Source of the DNA: Bacteroidia bacterium
GTDB taxonomy: Bacteria > Bacteroidota > Bacteroidia > Flavobacteriales > Flavobacteriaceae
Assembly (NCBI GenBank): GCA_030427985.1
Contig: JAUIBH010000001.1
Span: 1 to 64,000 of the forward strand
Reading direction: 5' to 3'
DNA: 64,000 nt
Shown: piece after piece, positions 33,711 to 42,696 of the stretch
How the letters are laid out: every line of letters begins with the position of its first letter
Position numbering within the stretch: position 1 is the first letter of the stretch
Translations under genes and position numbers: made by a program
The notes under the pieces: model-generated
Told to the model about the DNA's origin: nothing
Databases searched by the model: none
The model's input: the letters and a program-made list of their open reading frames with translations, nothing else

Positions 33711-34742
33711 TTACACCATCTCACCACGGAGTGGTGTCTCAAAAATTGTCTTGAACAATTTATCGGGAACCCCAGTCCCCAATAGGTACATTGCTTTGGT
33801 TATGGCAGCTTCTGTTGTAATATCCTTTCCGTTAACCAGTTGCATCTCCTTGAGCTTTTCACTGGTCTCATAATGCCCCATAAAAACGCTTCCGCCCGAG
33901 CATTGTGTTACGTTTATAATATGCAATCCTTTTTCTGTTGCATTTTTTAAGGCACTCAAAAACCAATCGTCCATAGGTGCATTTCCCGCCCCATAGGTTT
34001 CCAAAACCAATGCCTTTAAATCGGGAATGTTCAACACCGATTGCAATACATTTTGGTTGATTCCAGGAAACAATTTTAAAATCGCCACCCGATTATCCAT
34101 CTTTTTATGGACTTGAAGCGACTTGTTCTTGGTCACTTTTTTGATCAAATAATTCTGATGCACCTTTAAATGCACCCCCGATTCCACCAAAGGTGGATAA
34201 TTTAAAGAGTTGAAAGCTTCAAAATGTTCTGCATTGATCTTTGTAGTCCGGTTGCCACGATAGAGTTTGTACTCAAAATACAAACCCACTTCCTGTACTA
34301 CTGGTTTCCCTTTTTTTTGAAGGGCTGCAATTTCAATAGAGGTTATCAGGTTCTCCTTGGCATCGGTGCGCAAATCCCCAATGGGCAATTGAGACCCTGT
34401 GAAGATGACCGGCTTCTCCAGATTTTCCAACATAAAGCTCAACGCCGATGCAGAATAACTCATGGTATCACTTCCGTGCAATACCACAAAACCATCATTG
34501 TTATGGTAATGCTCTTCAATAATGGATGCGATCACCGCCCAGTAGTCGGGATTCATGTTGGATGAATCGATGGGATCATCAAACGATACACCTCTCAGAT
34601 TACAATCCAACTGTTTCAGTTCGGGGATATTTTTAACGAGCTCATCAAAGTTAAATGCCTTGAGAGCGCCCGTTTTGTAATCTTTTACCATACCGATGGT
34701 ACCTCCGGTATAGATCAACAATATGTTGGTTTGCTTTTTCAT
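33711..34742 (-). CDS. ansA: Type I L-asparaginase
   Basis: A 343-residue cytoplasmic asparaginase that turns asparagine into aspartate and ammonia. Active-site motifs are YTGGTIGM at residues 10-17, LHGSDTM near 93 and the C-terminal domain YGAGNAPMDDW. No signal peptide is present, so it is the low-affinity cytoplasmic type. It follows tatD after 3 bases, so the two are one transcript. Confidence 0.95.
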   Translation of the reverse strand: MKKQTNILLIYTGGTIGMVKDYKTGALKAFNFDELVKNIPELKQLDCNLRGVSFDDPIDSSNMNPDYWAVIASIIEEHYHNNDGFVVLHGSDTMSYSASALSFMLENLEKPVIFTGSQLPIGDLRTDAKENLITSIEIAALQKKGKPVVQEVGLYFEYKLYRGNRTTKINAEHFEAFNSLNYPPLVESGVHLKVHQNYLIKKVTKNKSLQVHKKMDNRVAILKLFPGINQNVLQSVLNIPDLKALVLETYGAGNAPMDDWFLSALKNATEKGLHIINVTQCSGGSVFMGHYETSEKLKEMQLVNGKDITTEAAITKAMYLLGTGVPDKLFKTIFETPLRGEMV

Positions 34743-34745
34743 AGA

Positions 34746-35513
34746 TCAGATTCCAAATATTTCCTTGGAATTTTCCGTGGTGATTGCCGCGATTTCTTGC
34801 TCGGGCATACCATATAGGGATGATAGTTTTTCCAACACCTTTATAATGTAGGAACTTTCATTTCGCTTCCCGCGATAGGGTGTCGGTGCCAAATACGGCG
34901 CATCGGTTTCCAGAACAATATGCTTTAAGTCGATTTGATCCAAAAATTTATCGATCTTGCCATTTTTGAAGGTCGCCACTCCCCCAATGCCCAACTTCAT
35001 ATTATAGGATAGGGCTTTGTGCGCCTGTTCCAAAGTTCCCGTAAAACAATGAAAAATCCCGAAGAGACCTTCCCCTTTTTCTTGCTCCAAAATCTCAAAG
35101 ATCTCATCAAAGGCATCCCGGCAATGGATTACTATGGGCAACTGATATTTTTTTGCCAATCGAATTTGATGTACAAATGTCTCTTGCTGTTGGGCTAAAA
35201 AGGTCTTGTCCCAATACAGGTCGATACCGATTTCACCCACGGCATAGAATTTTCGTTTGGAAAGCCATTCTTCCACTAGGGCCAACTCCTCTTTATAATT
35301 TTCTTTGACATGGGTGGGATGCAGTCCCATCATCAAAAACACATTGTTGGGATAATTGGACTCTAAATCCAACATGGATTGGGTGTAGGAGGAATCGATA
35401 GCGGGAATAAAAAAGCGCTCTACTCCAGCATCAAGGGCACGTTGCATCATTTCCTTTTGGTCCTGTTCAAAGGCCTCACTATATAAATGGGTATGGGTAT
35501 CGGTTATGATCAT
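34746..35513 (-). CDS. tatD: TatD family metal-dependent DNase
   Basis: A 255-residue TIM-barrel metallohydrolase. Metal ligands are in TDTHTHLYS (residues 4-12), EIGIDLYWDK, VIHCRDA, IFHCFTG and VLETDAPYLAP. TatD proteins have 3'-5' exonuclease and DNA-repair or RNA-turnover roles. It is coupled to ansA (3 bases) and lies 10 bases after the gene at 35524-36102. Confidence 0.95.
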   Translation of the reverse strand: MIITDTHTHLYSEAFEQDQKEMMQRALDAGVERFFIPAIDSSYTQSMLDLESNYPNNVFLMMGLHPTHVKENYKEELALVEEWLSKRKFYAVGEIGIDLYWDKTFLAQQQETFVHQIRLAKKYQLPIVIHCRDAFDEIFEILEQEKGEGLFGIFHCFTGTLEQAHKALSYNMKLGIGGVATFKNGKIDKFLDQIDLKHIVLETDAPYLAPTPYRGKRNESSYIIKVLEKLSSLYGMPEQEIAAITTENSKEIFGI

Positions 35514-35523
35514 ATTTCAGTCT

Positions 35524-36102
35524 TCATTTCTCCCAATTATATTTGTCCAAAATTTCCTCTCCAAATAGCCCACTAAATTTTTCTTGTTTCATCAACTGAT
35601 AAATCTCAACTCCGACCAATATCAGAGGTGCTTTTGCAAAGCCACGTCCAAATTCTATATCAGTTCTATAAATCCCATTTTCAAGCGATTTATTTTCCTT
35701 TAAACAAACAGGTGTTGCTCCAACTACTTCATTATATTCTTCACAAGATGCGTCAAACTCCAAGAATCTTGTTTTTCTCCTTTTACAATCAAACTCAACA
35801 ATATCCCCAACCTTTAAAAGGAAAAAATCAGGTTGGCTTTCGATATGATAAAATTTTAATCCTTCTAGACCCATCTCAATGCAAAAATCTTTAAACCTTC
35901 TCGAAATAATAAGTGCTCCATCATAGGTATATGAAAAATCATATTTTACATATTTGATTTCAAAACTTTTAGAAATATATTTTTCTCTATGCTTTATGTA
36001 GTCCAAACACAAACAAATTCCTTTTTGCTCCAATGCTTCATTCAAAAATGAATCATTATCCTGCCCTTGCAAATAATATCCTAAAACCATATCATTTTGC
36101 AT
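35524..36102 (-). CDS. Hypothetical protein, possibly immunity-like
   Basis: I do not recognise this 192-residue soluble protein with confidence. It is clearly more AT-rich than its neighbours. The middle (GALIISRRFKDFCIEMGLEGLKFYHIESQPDFFLL) recalls immunity families such as DUF1629/Imm11-43, where a short helix precedes a beta sheet. No toxin gene lies beside it in the window. The composition and lack of conserved context suggest recent transfer. It is placed to be co-transcribed with tatD-ansA. Confidence 0.7.
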   Translation of the reverse strand: MQNDMVLGYYLQGQDNDSFLNEALEQKGICLCLDYIKHREKYISKSFEIKYVKYDFSYTYDGALIISRRFKDFCIEMGLEGLKFYHIESQPDFFLLKVGDIVEFDCKRRKTRFLEFDASCEEYNEVVGATPVCLKENKSLENGIYRTDIEFGRGFAKAPLILVGVEIYQLMKQEKFSGLFGEEILDKYNWEK

Positions 36103-36178
36103 TATTAAACCTTAATGCTCCACAAAAATAGGCTTATCTTAGATGTCCCAAAAGTTTGTTTCTGATTATACACCCAGA

Positions 36179-36223
36179 TCCTTCGACTGCCTGCCCGTCC
36201 GGCAGGCGGGCGCTCATGATGAC
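36179..36223 (+). repeat. TTCGACT...GCTCA repeat with 23-bp insert, second locus
   Basis: TTCGACT (36182-36188), a 23-bp GC-rich palindromic insert (36189-36211; CCTGCC/GGCAGG stem) and GCTCA (36212-36216). The insert matches 18 of 23 bases of the copy at 13971-13993; flanking stem bases are not complementary here. Confidence 0.75.
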
Positions 36224-36242
36224 AAAGCCCAAATAACGAATA

Positions 36243-36683
36243 ATGGCATCACTCAAAAAAATCCTGAAATCCAAAGACTACATTACAATACCTTTGGTAT
36301 TGACCGAAACCAACCACTTTGAACTCGTTGCCAGCATTAATGGCGTAACGGGCAAGTTTATTCTGGATACCGGTGCCTCCAACACCTGTGTGGGGATGGA
36401 CAAAATCGAGTTTTTTGAAATGGCCTCTGAGGCTTCGGACATTAAAGCGGCTGGAGCTGGTGCCACGGAAATGGAAACTCTGATTTCGACCAAAAACAAA
36501 ATCCAAATCGGAGACTGGAAAAAGAAAAAACAGAAGGTTGTTCTTTTTGACCTTACTCATGTCAACCAAGCCTTGGTGGCTCACAATGCATTGCCTGTTG
36601 ATGGGATTATCGGCGCAGACCTCCTCAAAAAAGGAAAAGCAGTAATCGATTACAATAAAAAAAGCCTCTACTTAAAAAAGTAA
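36243..36683 (+). CDS. Retropepsin-like aspartic protease
   Basis: A 146-residue single-domain aspartic protease of the retroviral type. The catalytic motif is LDTGASNTCVG with Asp42, and a second family motif is GIIGADLLKKGKAVIDYNKK near the C-terminus. As in retropepsins, a dimer would be needed for the active site. There is no signal peptide, so it should act in the cytoplasm. Its substrate is unknown. It ends inside a hairpin that serves as terminator for the opposite strand. Confidence 0.88.
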   Translation: MASLKKILKSKDYITIPLVLTETNHFELVASINGVTGKFILDTGASNTCVGMDKIEFFEMASEASDIKAAGAGATEMETLISTKNKIQIGDWKKKKQKVVLFDLTHVNQALVAHNALPVDGIIGADLLKKGKAVIDYNKKSLYLKK

Positions 36684-36686
36684 AGG
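36663..36686 (-). terminator. Terminator for sucAB (minus strand)
   Basis: GCCTTTACTT/AAGTAGAGGC on the minus strand, one mismatch, is followed by T6. It lies beyond the sucB stop and the nested repeat, overlapping the end of the convergent protease gene. Confidence 0.6.
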
Positions 36687-36728
36687 CATTCTCCAATTAT
36701 ATATCTTGAATGTTTTGTTGGGTCAAAC

Positions 36729-36838
36729 CGTCAGTTCGAGTGTTTTCCGTAGGAAAAAGTATCGAGAACAAGGTTTTGACATTCTGATTCTCGATACATT
36801 TTTTTGATATATGGTATCAAAAAAATACTCGAATTGAC
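36729..36838 (+). repeat. Nested palindromic element, copy 2
   Basis: Outer arms CGTCAGTTCGAGTG (36729-36742) and TACTCGAATTGAC (36826-36838), inner arms GTATCGAGAA (36759-36768) and TTCTCGATAC (36788-36797), and two small variable hairpins between outer and inner arms. It is the same element as 16685-16800 in inverted orientation. Confidence 0.85.
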
Positions 36839-36877
36839 ATTTCCATCAGAGCCGACCTCAACCGAGGTGACATTATT

Positions 36878-38098
36878 TTATAGTTCCAAGGCTTTTTTCA
36901 CATTGCCGTCCATCAACAATTCTTCCGGACTTTCCAAGGCTTCTTTAACAGCCACCAAGAACCCAACGGATTCCTTACCATCGATGATTCTGTGATCATA
37001 CGAAAGGGCTACGTACATTACAGGCGCAATGGCAATGGCCCCATCCCTAACAATAGGTCGCTCCACAATGTTGTGCATGCCCAATATTCCACTTTGCGGT
37101 GGGTTGATGATTGGCGTACTCAACATGGAACCAAAAACACCTCCGTTGGTAATGGTAAAAGTACCTCCTGTCATTTCATCAACGGTAATCTCACCTTCCC
37201 TCGCACGGATGGCCAAACGTTTTACTTCAGATTCGATTCCTCTGAACGTTAAATTTTCCGCGTTTCTGATTACGGGTACCATCAAACCTTTTGGTCCTGA
37301 AACCGCAATACTGATATCGCAGAATTCGTAGGTGATCATTTCCTTGCCATCGATCATGGAATTCACTGCAGGATACATTTGCAAGGCACGAATTACCGCT
37401 TTGGTAAAAAAGGACATAAAGCCCAAGCTCACCCCATGCTTTTCTTTAAACTCTTCTTTGAATTGGCTACGCAATTCAAAAATGGCAGACATATCCACTT
37501 CGTTGAAAGTGGTCAACATCGCCGTTTCGTTCTTGGCGGCCACCAATCGCTCGGCCACTTTTCTGCGCAACATAGACAGTTTGGAACGGCTCTCACCCCG
37601 ATTCCCACCAGTTGGCGTTCCCATGGATGGAACCGCTTTTACAGCATCTTCTTTGGTAACGCGTCCATCTCTGCCAGAACCAGATACCGATGAAGCGGAA
37701 ATTCCTTTTTCATCCAATATTTTCTTGGCCGCCGGAGAAGGTGTTCCCGACGCATAAGTTTCCTTTTTAGGTTCCTCTTTCTTGGGCGCTTCTTTTTTAG
37801 GTTCTTCCTTTTTAGGCTCTTCAGCTTTTTCTGCCTTCGGAGTAGCTCCATCCGGTTTTTCCGCACTCGTATCGATAAGGCAAACCACCTCACCAACAGC
37901 TACTGCGTCTCCCACTTCGGCCTTGAGGGTAATAATTCCGCTCTCCTCTGCAGGAAGCTCCAATGTTGCCTTGTCCGAGTCCACCTCGGCTATGGCTTGG
38001 TCCTTCTCCACATAGTCTCCATCCTCTACCAACCATTCGGCGATTTCTACCTCTGTAATGGATTCCCCTGGTGAGGGAACTTTCATTTCTAAAACCAT
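36878..38098 (-). CDS. sucB: 2-oxoglutarate dehydrogenase E2, dihydrolipoamide succinyltransferase
   Basis: A 406-residue E2 component of the TCA-cycle 2-oxoglutarate dehydrogenase complex. The lipoyl domain (about 1-75) carries the modified lysine in EVDSDKATLE. An Ala/Pro/Lys/Glu-rich linker follows (about 80-115), then the peripheral subunit-binding domain (about 117-155) and the catalytic domain with SYDHRIIDGKE near the C-terminus. One lipoyl domain is normal for this enzyme. It follows sucA after 22 bases. Confidence 0.97.
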   Translation of the reverse strand: MVLEMKVPSPGESITEVEIAEWLVEDGDYVEKDQAIAEVDSDKATLELPAEESGIITLKAEVGDAVAVGEVVCLIDTSAEKPDGATPKAEKAEEPKKEEPKKEAPKKEEPKKETYASGTPSPAAKKILDEKGISASSVSGSGRDGRVTKEDAVKAVPSMGTPTGGNRGESRSKLSMLRRKVAERLVAAKNETAMLTTFNEVDMSAIFELRSQFKEEFKEKHGVSLGFMSFFTKAVIRALQMYPAVNSMIDGKEMITYEFCDISIAVSGPKGLMVPVIRNAENLTFRGIESEVKRLAIRAREGEITVDEMTGGTFTITNGGVFGSMLSTPIINPPQSGILGMHNIVERPIVRDGAIAIAPVMYVALSYDHRIIDGKESVGFLVAVKEALESPEELLMDGNVKKALEL

Positions 38099-38120
38099 TC
38101 TGTTATAGTTTATACTTGTA

Positions 38121-40919
38121 TTATCTTATTTGCATGTTATCCTTACTCTTGTCAAAAACGTAATCCAACACTTGGGCATGACGTCTTTTGGAACGCACCG
38201 CACTACCTGCAGCAGGCGCACCATAAAACCTACGGGACGCCACCCTGAATTGCTTGGCTTCGTCCAAATGCATCAACATGTGGCTCCAAGCTCCCATATT
38301 TCTGGGCTCTTCTTGCGCCCAAACAATATCGTCTGCGTTCTTGTATTTTTTAATGATGCTCCGCATTTCTTTTGCGGGTAATGGGAACAACTGCTCCAAA
38401 CGCACCAAAGCTACATCATCCCGTTGCAATTCTTCTCTTTTATCCAGAAGGTCGTAATAGAATTTACCGGTACAGAACACCAAGGTTTTTACCTTGGTTG
38501 CTTTGGCATCGGCATCATCAATCACCATTTGGAAACTTCCGTTGGCCATTTCTTCTTTGGTGGACACCACTTTGGGGTGCCTCAACAAGCTTTTAGGCGT
38601 AAACACCACCAAGGGCTTACGGAACTTGGCCTTCATTTGTCTGCGGAAGAGATGGAACAGGTTTGCTGGCGTGGTAACGTCAGCCACAAACATATTGTCC
38701 TTCGCACACAATTGCAGGTACCTTTCCATACGGGCTGAGGAGTGTTCCGCTCCCTGACCTTCGTAACCATGCGGCAACAACAGCACCAATCCGTTCTGTA
38801 GTTTCCATTTGTCCTCTGCTGATGACAAATATTGATCTATGATAATCTGGGCACCATTGCTGAAATCACCAAACTGTGCCTCCCAAATGGTCAAGGTTTT
38901 TGGGCTTGCCATGGCATAGCCGTAATCAAATCCCATTACGGCATATTCGGATAGGAGCGAGTTGTAAATATGGAACTTACCGTTTTGGTTATCCCCCATC
39001 TCGTTCAACAACACCACTTCTTCCTCGTGCATTTCAGTTTTGATGACCGCATGCCTGTGCGAAAACGTTCCCCGTTCCACATCTTGGCCGGTCATGCGAA
39101 CATCATAACCTTCCTCGATCAAAGATCCATAGGCCAACAGTTCGCCCATGGCCCAATCGAGCTTGTTATCCTCGAAATACATTTTATGGCGACCTTCCAC
39201 CAATCTTACCAATTTTCTGAGGAATTTTTTATCCTCTGGAAGTTTGGTAATGCTTTTGGCCACTTCATCTAACTTTTTAAGGTCGTAAGTAGTATCCATC
39301 GGGCTCAGCATTACCTCCTCGGTCACTTGCTCAAACCCTTCCCATTCATCTTGCATGAACGGAGTTATCCTGGTTTTCTCGATTTTACGGGAATCCAAAA
39401 GATTCTCCTCGAGATCGTTCTTGTATTTTTCTTCAAGCTCTTTTACATAGTTTTCATCGATTACTCCTTCGGCAATCAATTTTTCTGCGTAAATATCCCT
39501 TGGGTTTTTATGTTTTGATATGGATTTATACAACAATGGCTGGGTAAACTTGGGTTCATCACCTTCGTTATGACCATATTTTCTGTATCCTAATAAATCC
39601 AAGAAAATGTCGCGCTTATAACGCATTCTATACTCCAAGGCAAAGGTTGTGGCATGCACCACGGCTTCGGCATCATCGGCATTAACATGGAGTACGGGCG
39701 AAAGGGTCACCTTCCCTACATCGGTACAATAGGTAGACGACCTTGCATCCAAATAATTGGTAGTAAACCCAATCTGGTTGTTCACCACAATATGGATGGT
39801 ACCTCCAGTGGTATAGCCTTCCAAACGCGCCATCTGAATCACTTCATACACCACGCCTTGCCCTGCAAAGGCAGCATCTCCGTGAATCAAAATTGGTAAT
39901 ACCTCAGAGATTTCATCCCCGTGATCGCGATCTTGTTTGGCTCTTGAAATTCCTTCAACAATGGAGTTTACAGTTTCCAAATGCGATGGGTTCGGAGCAA
40001 TGTTCATATTGACCATTTTCCCAGAATCCGTCTCGCGTTTTGAGGTCCAGCCCAAGTGATATTTAACGTCTCCATCAAAGATGGTTTCTTCATAATCCTT
40101 TCCATCAAACTCACTGAAGATATCCTTTGGCGATTTCCCGAAAATATTGGTAAGCACGTTCAAGCGTCCTCGGTGGGCCATACCCACCACAAATTGCTTC
40201 ACGCCTTTGTCGGCTGCTTTTTCAATGATCACATCCAGTGCGGGAATCAACGACTCTCCACCTTCCAATGAGAAACGTTTTTGCCCCACATATTTGGTAT
40301 GCAAAAAACTTTCAAAAGAAACGGCCTCATTCAACTTTCTGAGGATGTTCTTCTTCTCTTCCGCTGTGTAATTAGGGTGATTGTCGTTTACGTTCAGCCA
40401 ATCCTGAATCCATTGAATACGCTCCGGAGTACGGATGTACATATATTCCACCCCAATGGAATCGCAATAAATACGTTCCAAATGTGCTATGATTTCTTTC
40501 AATGAAGTGGAACCGATACCGAGGATTTTACCTGCATCAAAAACGGTGTCCAAATCCTCTTGGGACAGTCCAAAATTGGCAATGTCCAACGTAGGCTCAT
40601 ATTGTCTTCGGTCGCGTACCGGGTTTGTTTTGGTGAACAAGTGACCGCGAGAACGGTACCCATCGATCAAACGGATGACCTGAAATTCCTTTTGCAAGGC
40701 TTCTGGCATTTCCACTTGTTTCCCGTTGGAAAGCACCACCATACCATTCTTCTCGGATTCTATTCCCAAGTCCTCCAAAGAACCTTCCAAACCGAAATCA
40801 AACCCTTGAAAAAAAGCCCTCCAACTGGGCTCTATAGTATCGGGGTTCGTTAGATATTTATCATATTGCTCCGCAAAAAACGAGGTATGCGCAGCATTTA
40901 AAAATGAATATTTGTCCAT
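38121..40919 (-). CDS. sucA: 2-oxoglutarate dehydrogenase E1
   Basis: The 932-residue thiamine-diphosphate E1 subunit that decarboxylates 2-oxoglutarate. The N-terminal E2-binding stretch (AHTSFFAEQYDKYL), GMAHRGRLNVL, the HGDAAFAGQG thiamine region and VLLLPHGYEGQGAEHSSAR are clear. The length is normal. E3 (dihydrolipoamide dehydrogenase) is not in the window. A -7 box lies 38 bases upstream. Confidence 0.98.
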   Translation of the reverse strand: MDKYSFLNAAHTSFFAEQYDKYLTNPDTIEPSWRAFFQGFDFGLEGSLEDLGIESEKNGMVVLSNGKQVEMPEALQKEFQVIRLIDGYRSRGHLFTKTNPVRDRRQYEPTLDIANFGLSQEDLDTVFDAGKILGIGSTSLKEIIAHLERIYCDSIGVEYMYIRTPERIQWIQDWLNVNDNHPNYTAEEKKNILRKLNEAVSFESFLHTKYVGQKRFSLEGGESLIPALDVIIEKAADKGVKQFVVGMAHRGRLNVLTNIFGKSPKDIFSEFDGKDYEETIFDGDVKYHLGWTSKRETDSGKMVNMNIAPNPSHLETVNSIVEGISRAKQDRDHGDEISEVLPILIHGDAAFAGQGVVYEVIQMARLEGYTTGGTIHIVVNNQIGFTTNYLDARSSTYCTDVGKVTLSPVLHVNADDAEAVVHATTFALEYRMRYKRDIFLDLLGYRKYGHNEGDEPKFTQPLLYKSISKHKNPRDIYAEKLIAEGVIDENYVKELEEKYKNDLEENLLDSRKIEKTRITPFMQDEWEGFEQVTEEVMLSPMDTTYDLKKLDEVAKSITKLPEDKKFLRKLVRLVEGRHKMYFEDNKLDWAMGELLAYGSLIEEGYDVRMTGQDVERGTFSHRHAVIKTEMHEEEVVLLNEMGDNQNGKFHIYNSLLSEYAVMGFDYGYAMASPKTLTIWEAQFGDFSNGAQIIIDQYLSSAEDKWKLQNGLVLLLPHGYEGQGAEHSSARMERYLQLCAKDNMFVADVTTPANLFHLFRRQMKAKFRKPLVVFTPKSLLRHPKVVSTKEEMANGSFQMVIDDADAKATKVKTLVFCTGKFYYDLLDKREELQRDDVALVRLEQLFPLPAKEMRSIIKKYKNADDIVWAQEEPRNMGAWSHMLMHLDEAKQFRVASRRFYGAPAAGSAVRSKRRHAQVLDYVFDKSKDNMQIR

Positions 40920-40956
40920 TGTTCCTATATTTCCAAAACTTTATGGAAAATTTTGT

Positions 40957-40964
40957 CAAAAATA
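40957..40964 (-). promoter_or_regulatory. sucAB -7 promoter box
   Basis: TATTTTTG on the minus strand, a perfect TAnnTTTG, gives a leader of about 31 bases before the sucA ATG. Confidence 0.55.
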
Positions 40965-41128
40965 CGGGTTTTGCCTTTTATATAAGAGCGTTTTAACCAA
41001 ATTATTGTCTTAAAAAAAGAGGATTTCACAACTAGGGGGTTGAATCCATCTTAAAACAACAATAATAGAATTATATGTCAATTTTATAAAAAAAGCATAC
41101 CTTGGATAGCAAGCCAAAATAACCAAGC

Positions 41129-42229
41129 ATGTCCACCTTAAAAAACCGATACCTCTCTTTGGATGTCTTTAGGGGACTGGATGTTGCCCTAATGATTGTT
41201 GTGAACTCCCCAGGAAGCTGGAAAACCACCTTTTCGCCATTGCTCCATGCCGAATGGAACGGCTTTACCCTGACCGATTTGGTTTTTCCCACCTTTTTGT
41301 TTGTAGTGGGAAATTCCATGAGCTTTAGCATGAAAAAGTACGAGCAAATGGGAAATTCTGCCTTTTTTAAGAAGGTATTGAGGCGGTTTGCCATTATCTT
41401 CTTGCTAGGGTTCTTAATGTATTGGTATCCGTTTTTTGAAAACGGTCAACTAAAACCCTTGGCCGAAACCCGAATTTTTGGGGTATTGCAACGCATTGCC
41501 CTCTGTTATTTGTTTGCAAGCATCCTTTTGCATTATGTAAAAACGAAAACGGCCATTATTTTCAGCATTGGGGCACTGGTGCTCTATCATATTATATTGA
41601 TTGCCTTTGGTGACCTTACGCTTACTGGAAATGCCGTGCTTCAATTGGACACTTGGCTCATTGGACCCAAACATATGTACCATGGTGAGGGTATTGCTTT
41701 TGATCCCGAAGGATTGCTAAGCACATTACCGGCCATCGTCAATGTGGTGGCAGGATATTTGACAGGAAAATTCATTCAAAAGAATGGACAAAACTTTGAA
41801 ACGGTTGCCAAGCTGCTAATGATGGGGTTTGCCTTAGTGGTAGCTGGATTGGCATGGGACTTGTTATTGCCCATCAACAAAAAACTTTGGACAAGCTCGT
41901 TTGTGCTTCTCACCTGCGGCATTGACCTGTTTGCAATAGCAATTCTCGTTTATATATTGGACATGAAAAAGGCCAAAAGCTGGAGTTACTTTTTTGAGGT
42001 CTTTGGGAAGAACACACTTTTCATCTATCTGCTTTCTGAAATTTTTGTAATCAGTTTGTTCTCCATAAATGTTAATGGAGGCTCTTTATACGGTTGGATT
42101 GCTGAAAACATTTTCATTTTAACAGCTGGAGGATATATGGGCTCGCTTTTATTTGCACTTTGGGTGATGCTCACCTGTTGGCTGGTAGGCTATATTATGG
42201 ACAAAAAGGGAATCTACGTGAAGGTCTGA
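41129..42229 (+). CDS. Membrane acyltransferase-like protein (DUF1624/DUF5009, HGSNAT-like)
   Basis: A 366-residue inner-membrane protein with about ten helices. The N-terminus RYLSLDVFRGLDVALMIVVN and the DLVFPTFLFVVGNSMSFS segment are the signatures of the family related to heparan-alpha-glucosaminide N-acetyltransferase, which moves an acetyl group from cytoplasmic acetyl-CoA to a sugar outside. In bacteria the acceptor is unknown; glycan modification is likely. It is a single gene with the sucA promoter region upstream. Confidence 0.88.
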   Translation: MSTLKNRYLSLDVFRGLDVALMIVVNSPGSWKTTFSPLLHAEWNGFTLTDLVFPTFLFVVGNSMSFSMKKYEQMGNSAFFKKVLRRFAIIFLLGFLMYWYPFFENGQLKPLAETRIFGVLQRIALCYLFASILLHYVKTKTAIIFSIGALVLYHIILIAFGDLTLTGNAVLQLDTWLIGPKHMYHGEGIAFDPEGLLSTLPAIVNVVAGYLTGKFIQKNGQNFETVAKLLMMGFALVVAGLAWDLLLPINKKLWTSSFVLLTCGIDLFAIAILVYILDMKKAKSWSYFFEVFGKNTLFIYLLSEIFVISLFSINVNGGSLYGWIAENIFILTAGGYMGSLLFALWVMLTCWLVGYIMDKKGIYVKV

Positions 42230-42236
42230 CCAAAGG

Positions 42237-42593
42237 TCAACTGCTATATTTGTTCTTGAACCATACTTTTTGCCATTCCCGTTTCAGTAACAAGAAAGAA
42301 ACATCGGAAGCAATATCGACTGCATCTGTAGGAGCTATTTTTTTGACTTCTTTCTCCGAAATATCAACAACATATAGAAGATTGAGGTATTTATCGAACT
42401 TTTCCACAATCAAAAAATAAATTTTCTCATGGATGGTACTTTTAAGTTCTTGCGGAGATATATCCAAAGGAATATTGATGGGAACATTGGCCAGTTCAAA
42501 ATCCTTTTTGAGTTGGAGCAACAATTTTTTATAAAGTTGTTCCTTTTGAGCCACTTCAAGCAATTCCAAGCTATTGGTAAAGTTGGATATCAT
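42237..42593 (-). CDS. Hypothetical protein
   Basis: A 118-residue soluble, mostly helical protein, conserved in flavobacteria as far as I recall but without a function. The start at MISNFTNSLELLEVAQKEQLYKKLL is chosen over an upstream one at 42641, because the 16 extra residues look like random coding. It ends seven bases from the convergent membrane protein gene and lies downstream of galE in the same direction. Confidence 0.72.
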   Translation of the reverse strand: MISNFTNSLELLEVAQKEQLYKKLLLQLKKDFELANVPINIPLDISPQELKSTIHEKIYFLIVEKFDKYLNLLYVVDISEKEVKKIAPTDAVDIASDVSFLLLKREWQKVWFKNKYSS

Positions 42594-42696
42594 ATCGTAT
42601 TTACGAGCAAACGCGTATGAAAAGATTAGGGAACATGTCACTTATGGTCCCTGTATTGTTAAAAATCCTTCAGAACAGAAAATAGTATGCCAATAA

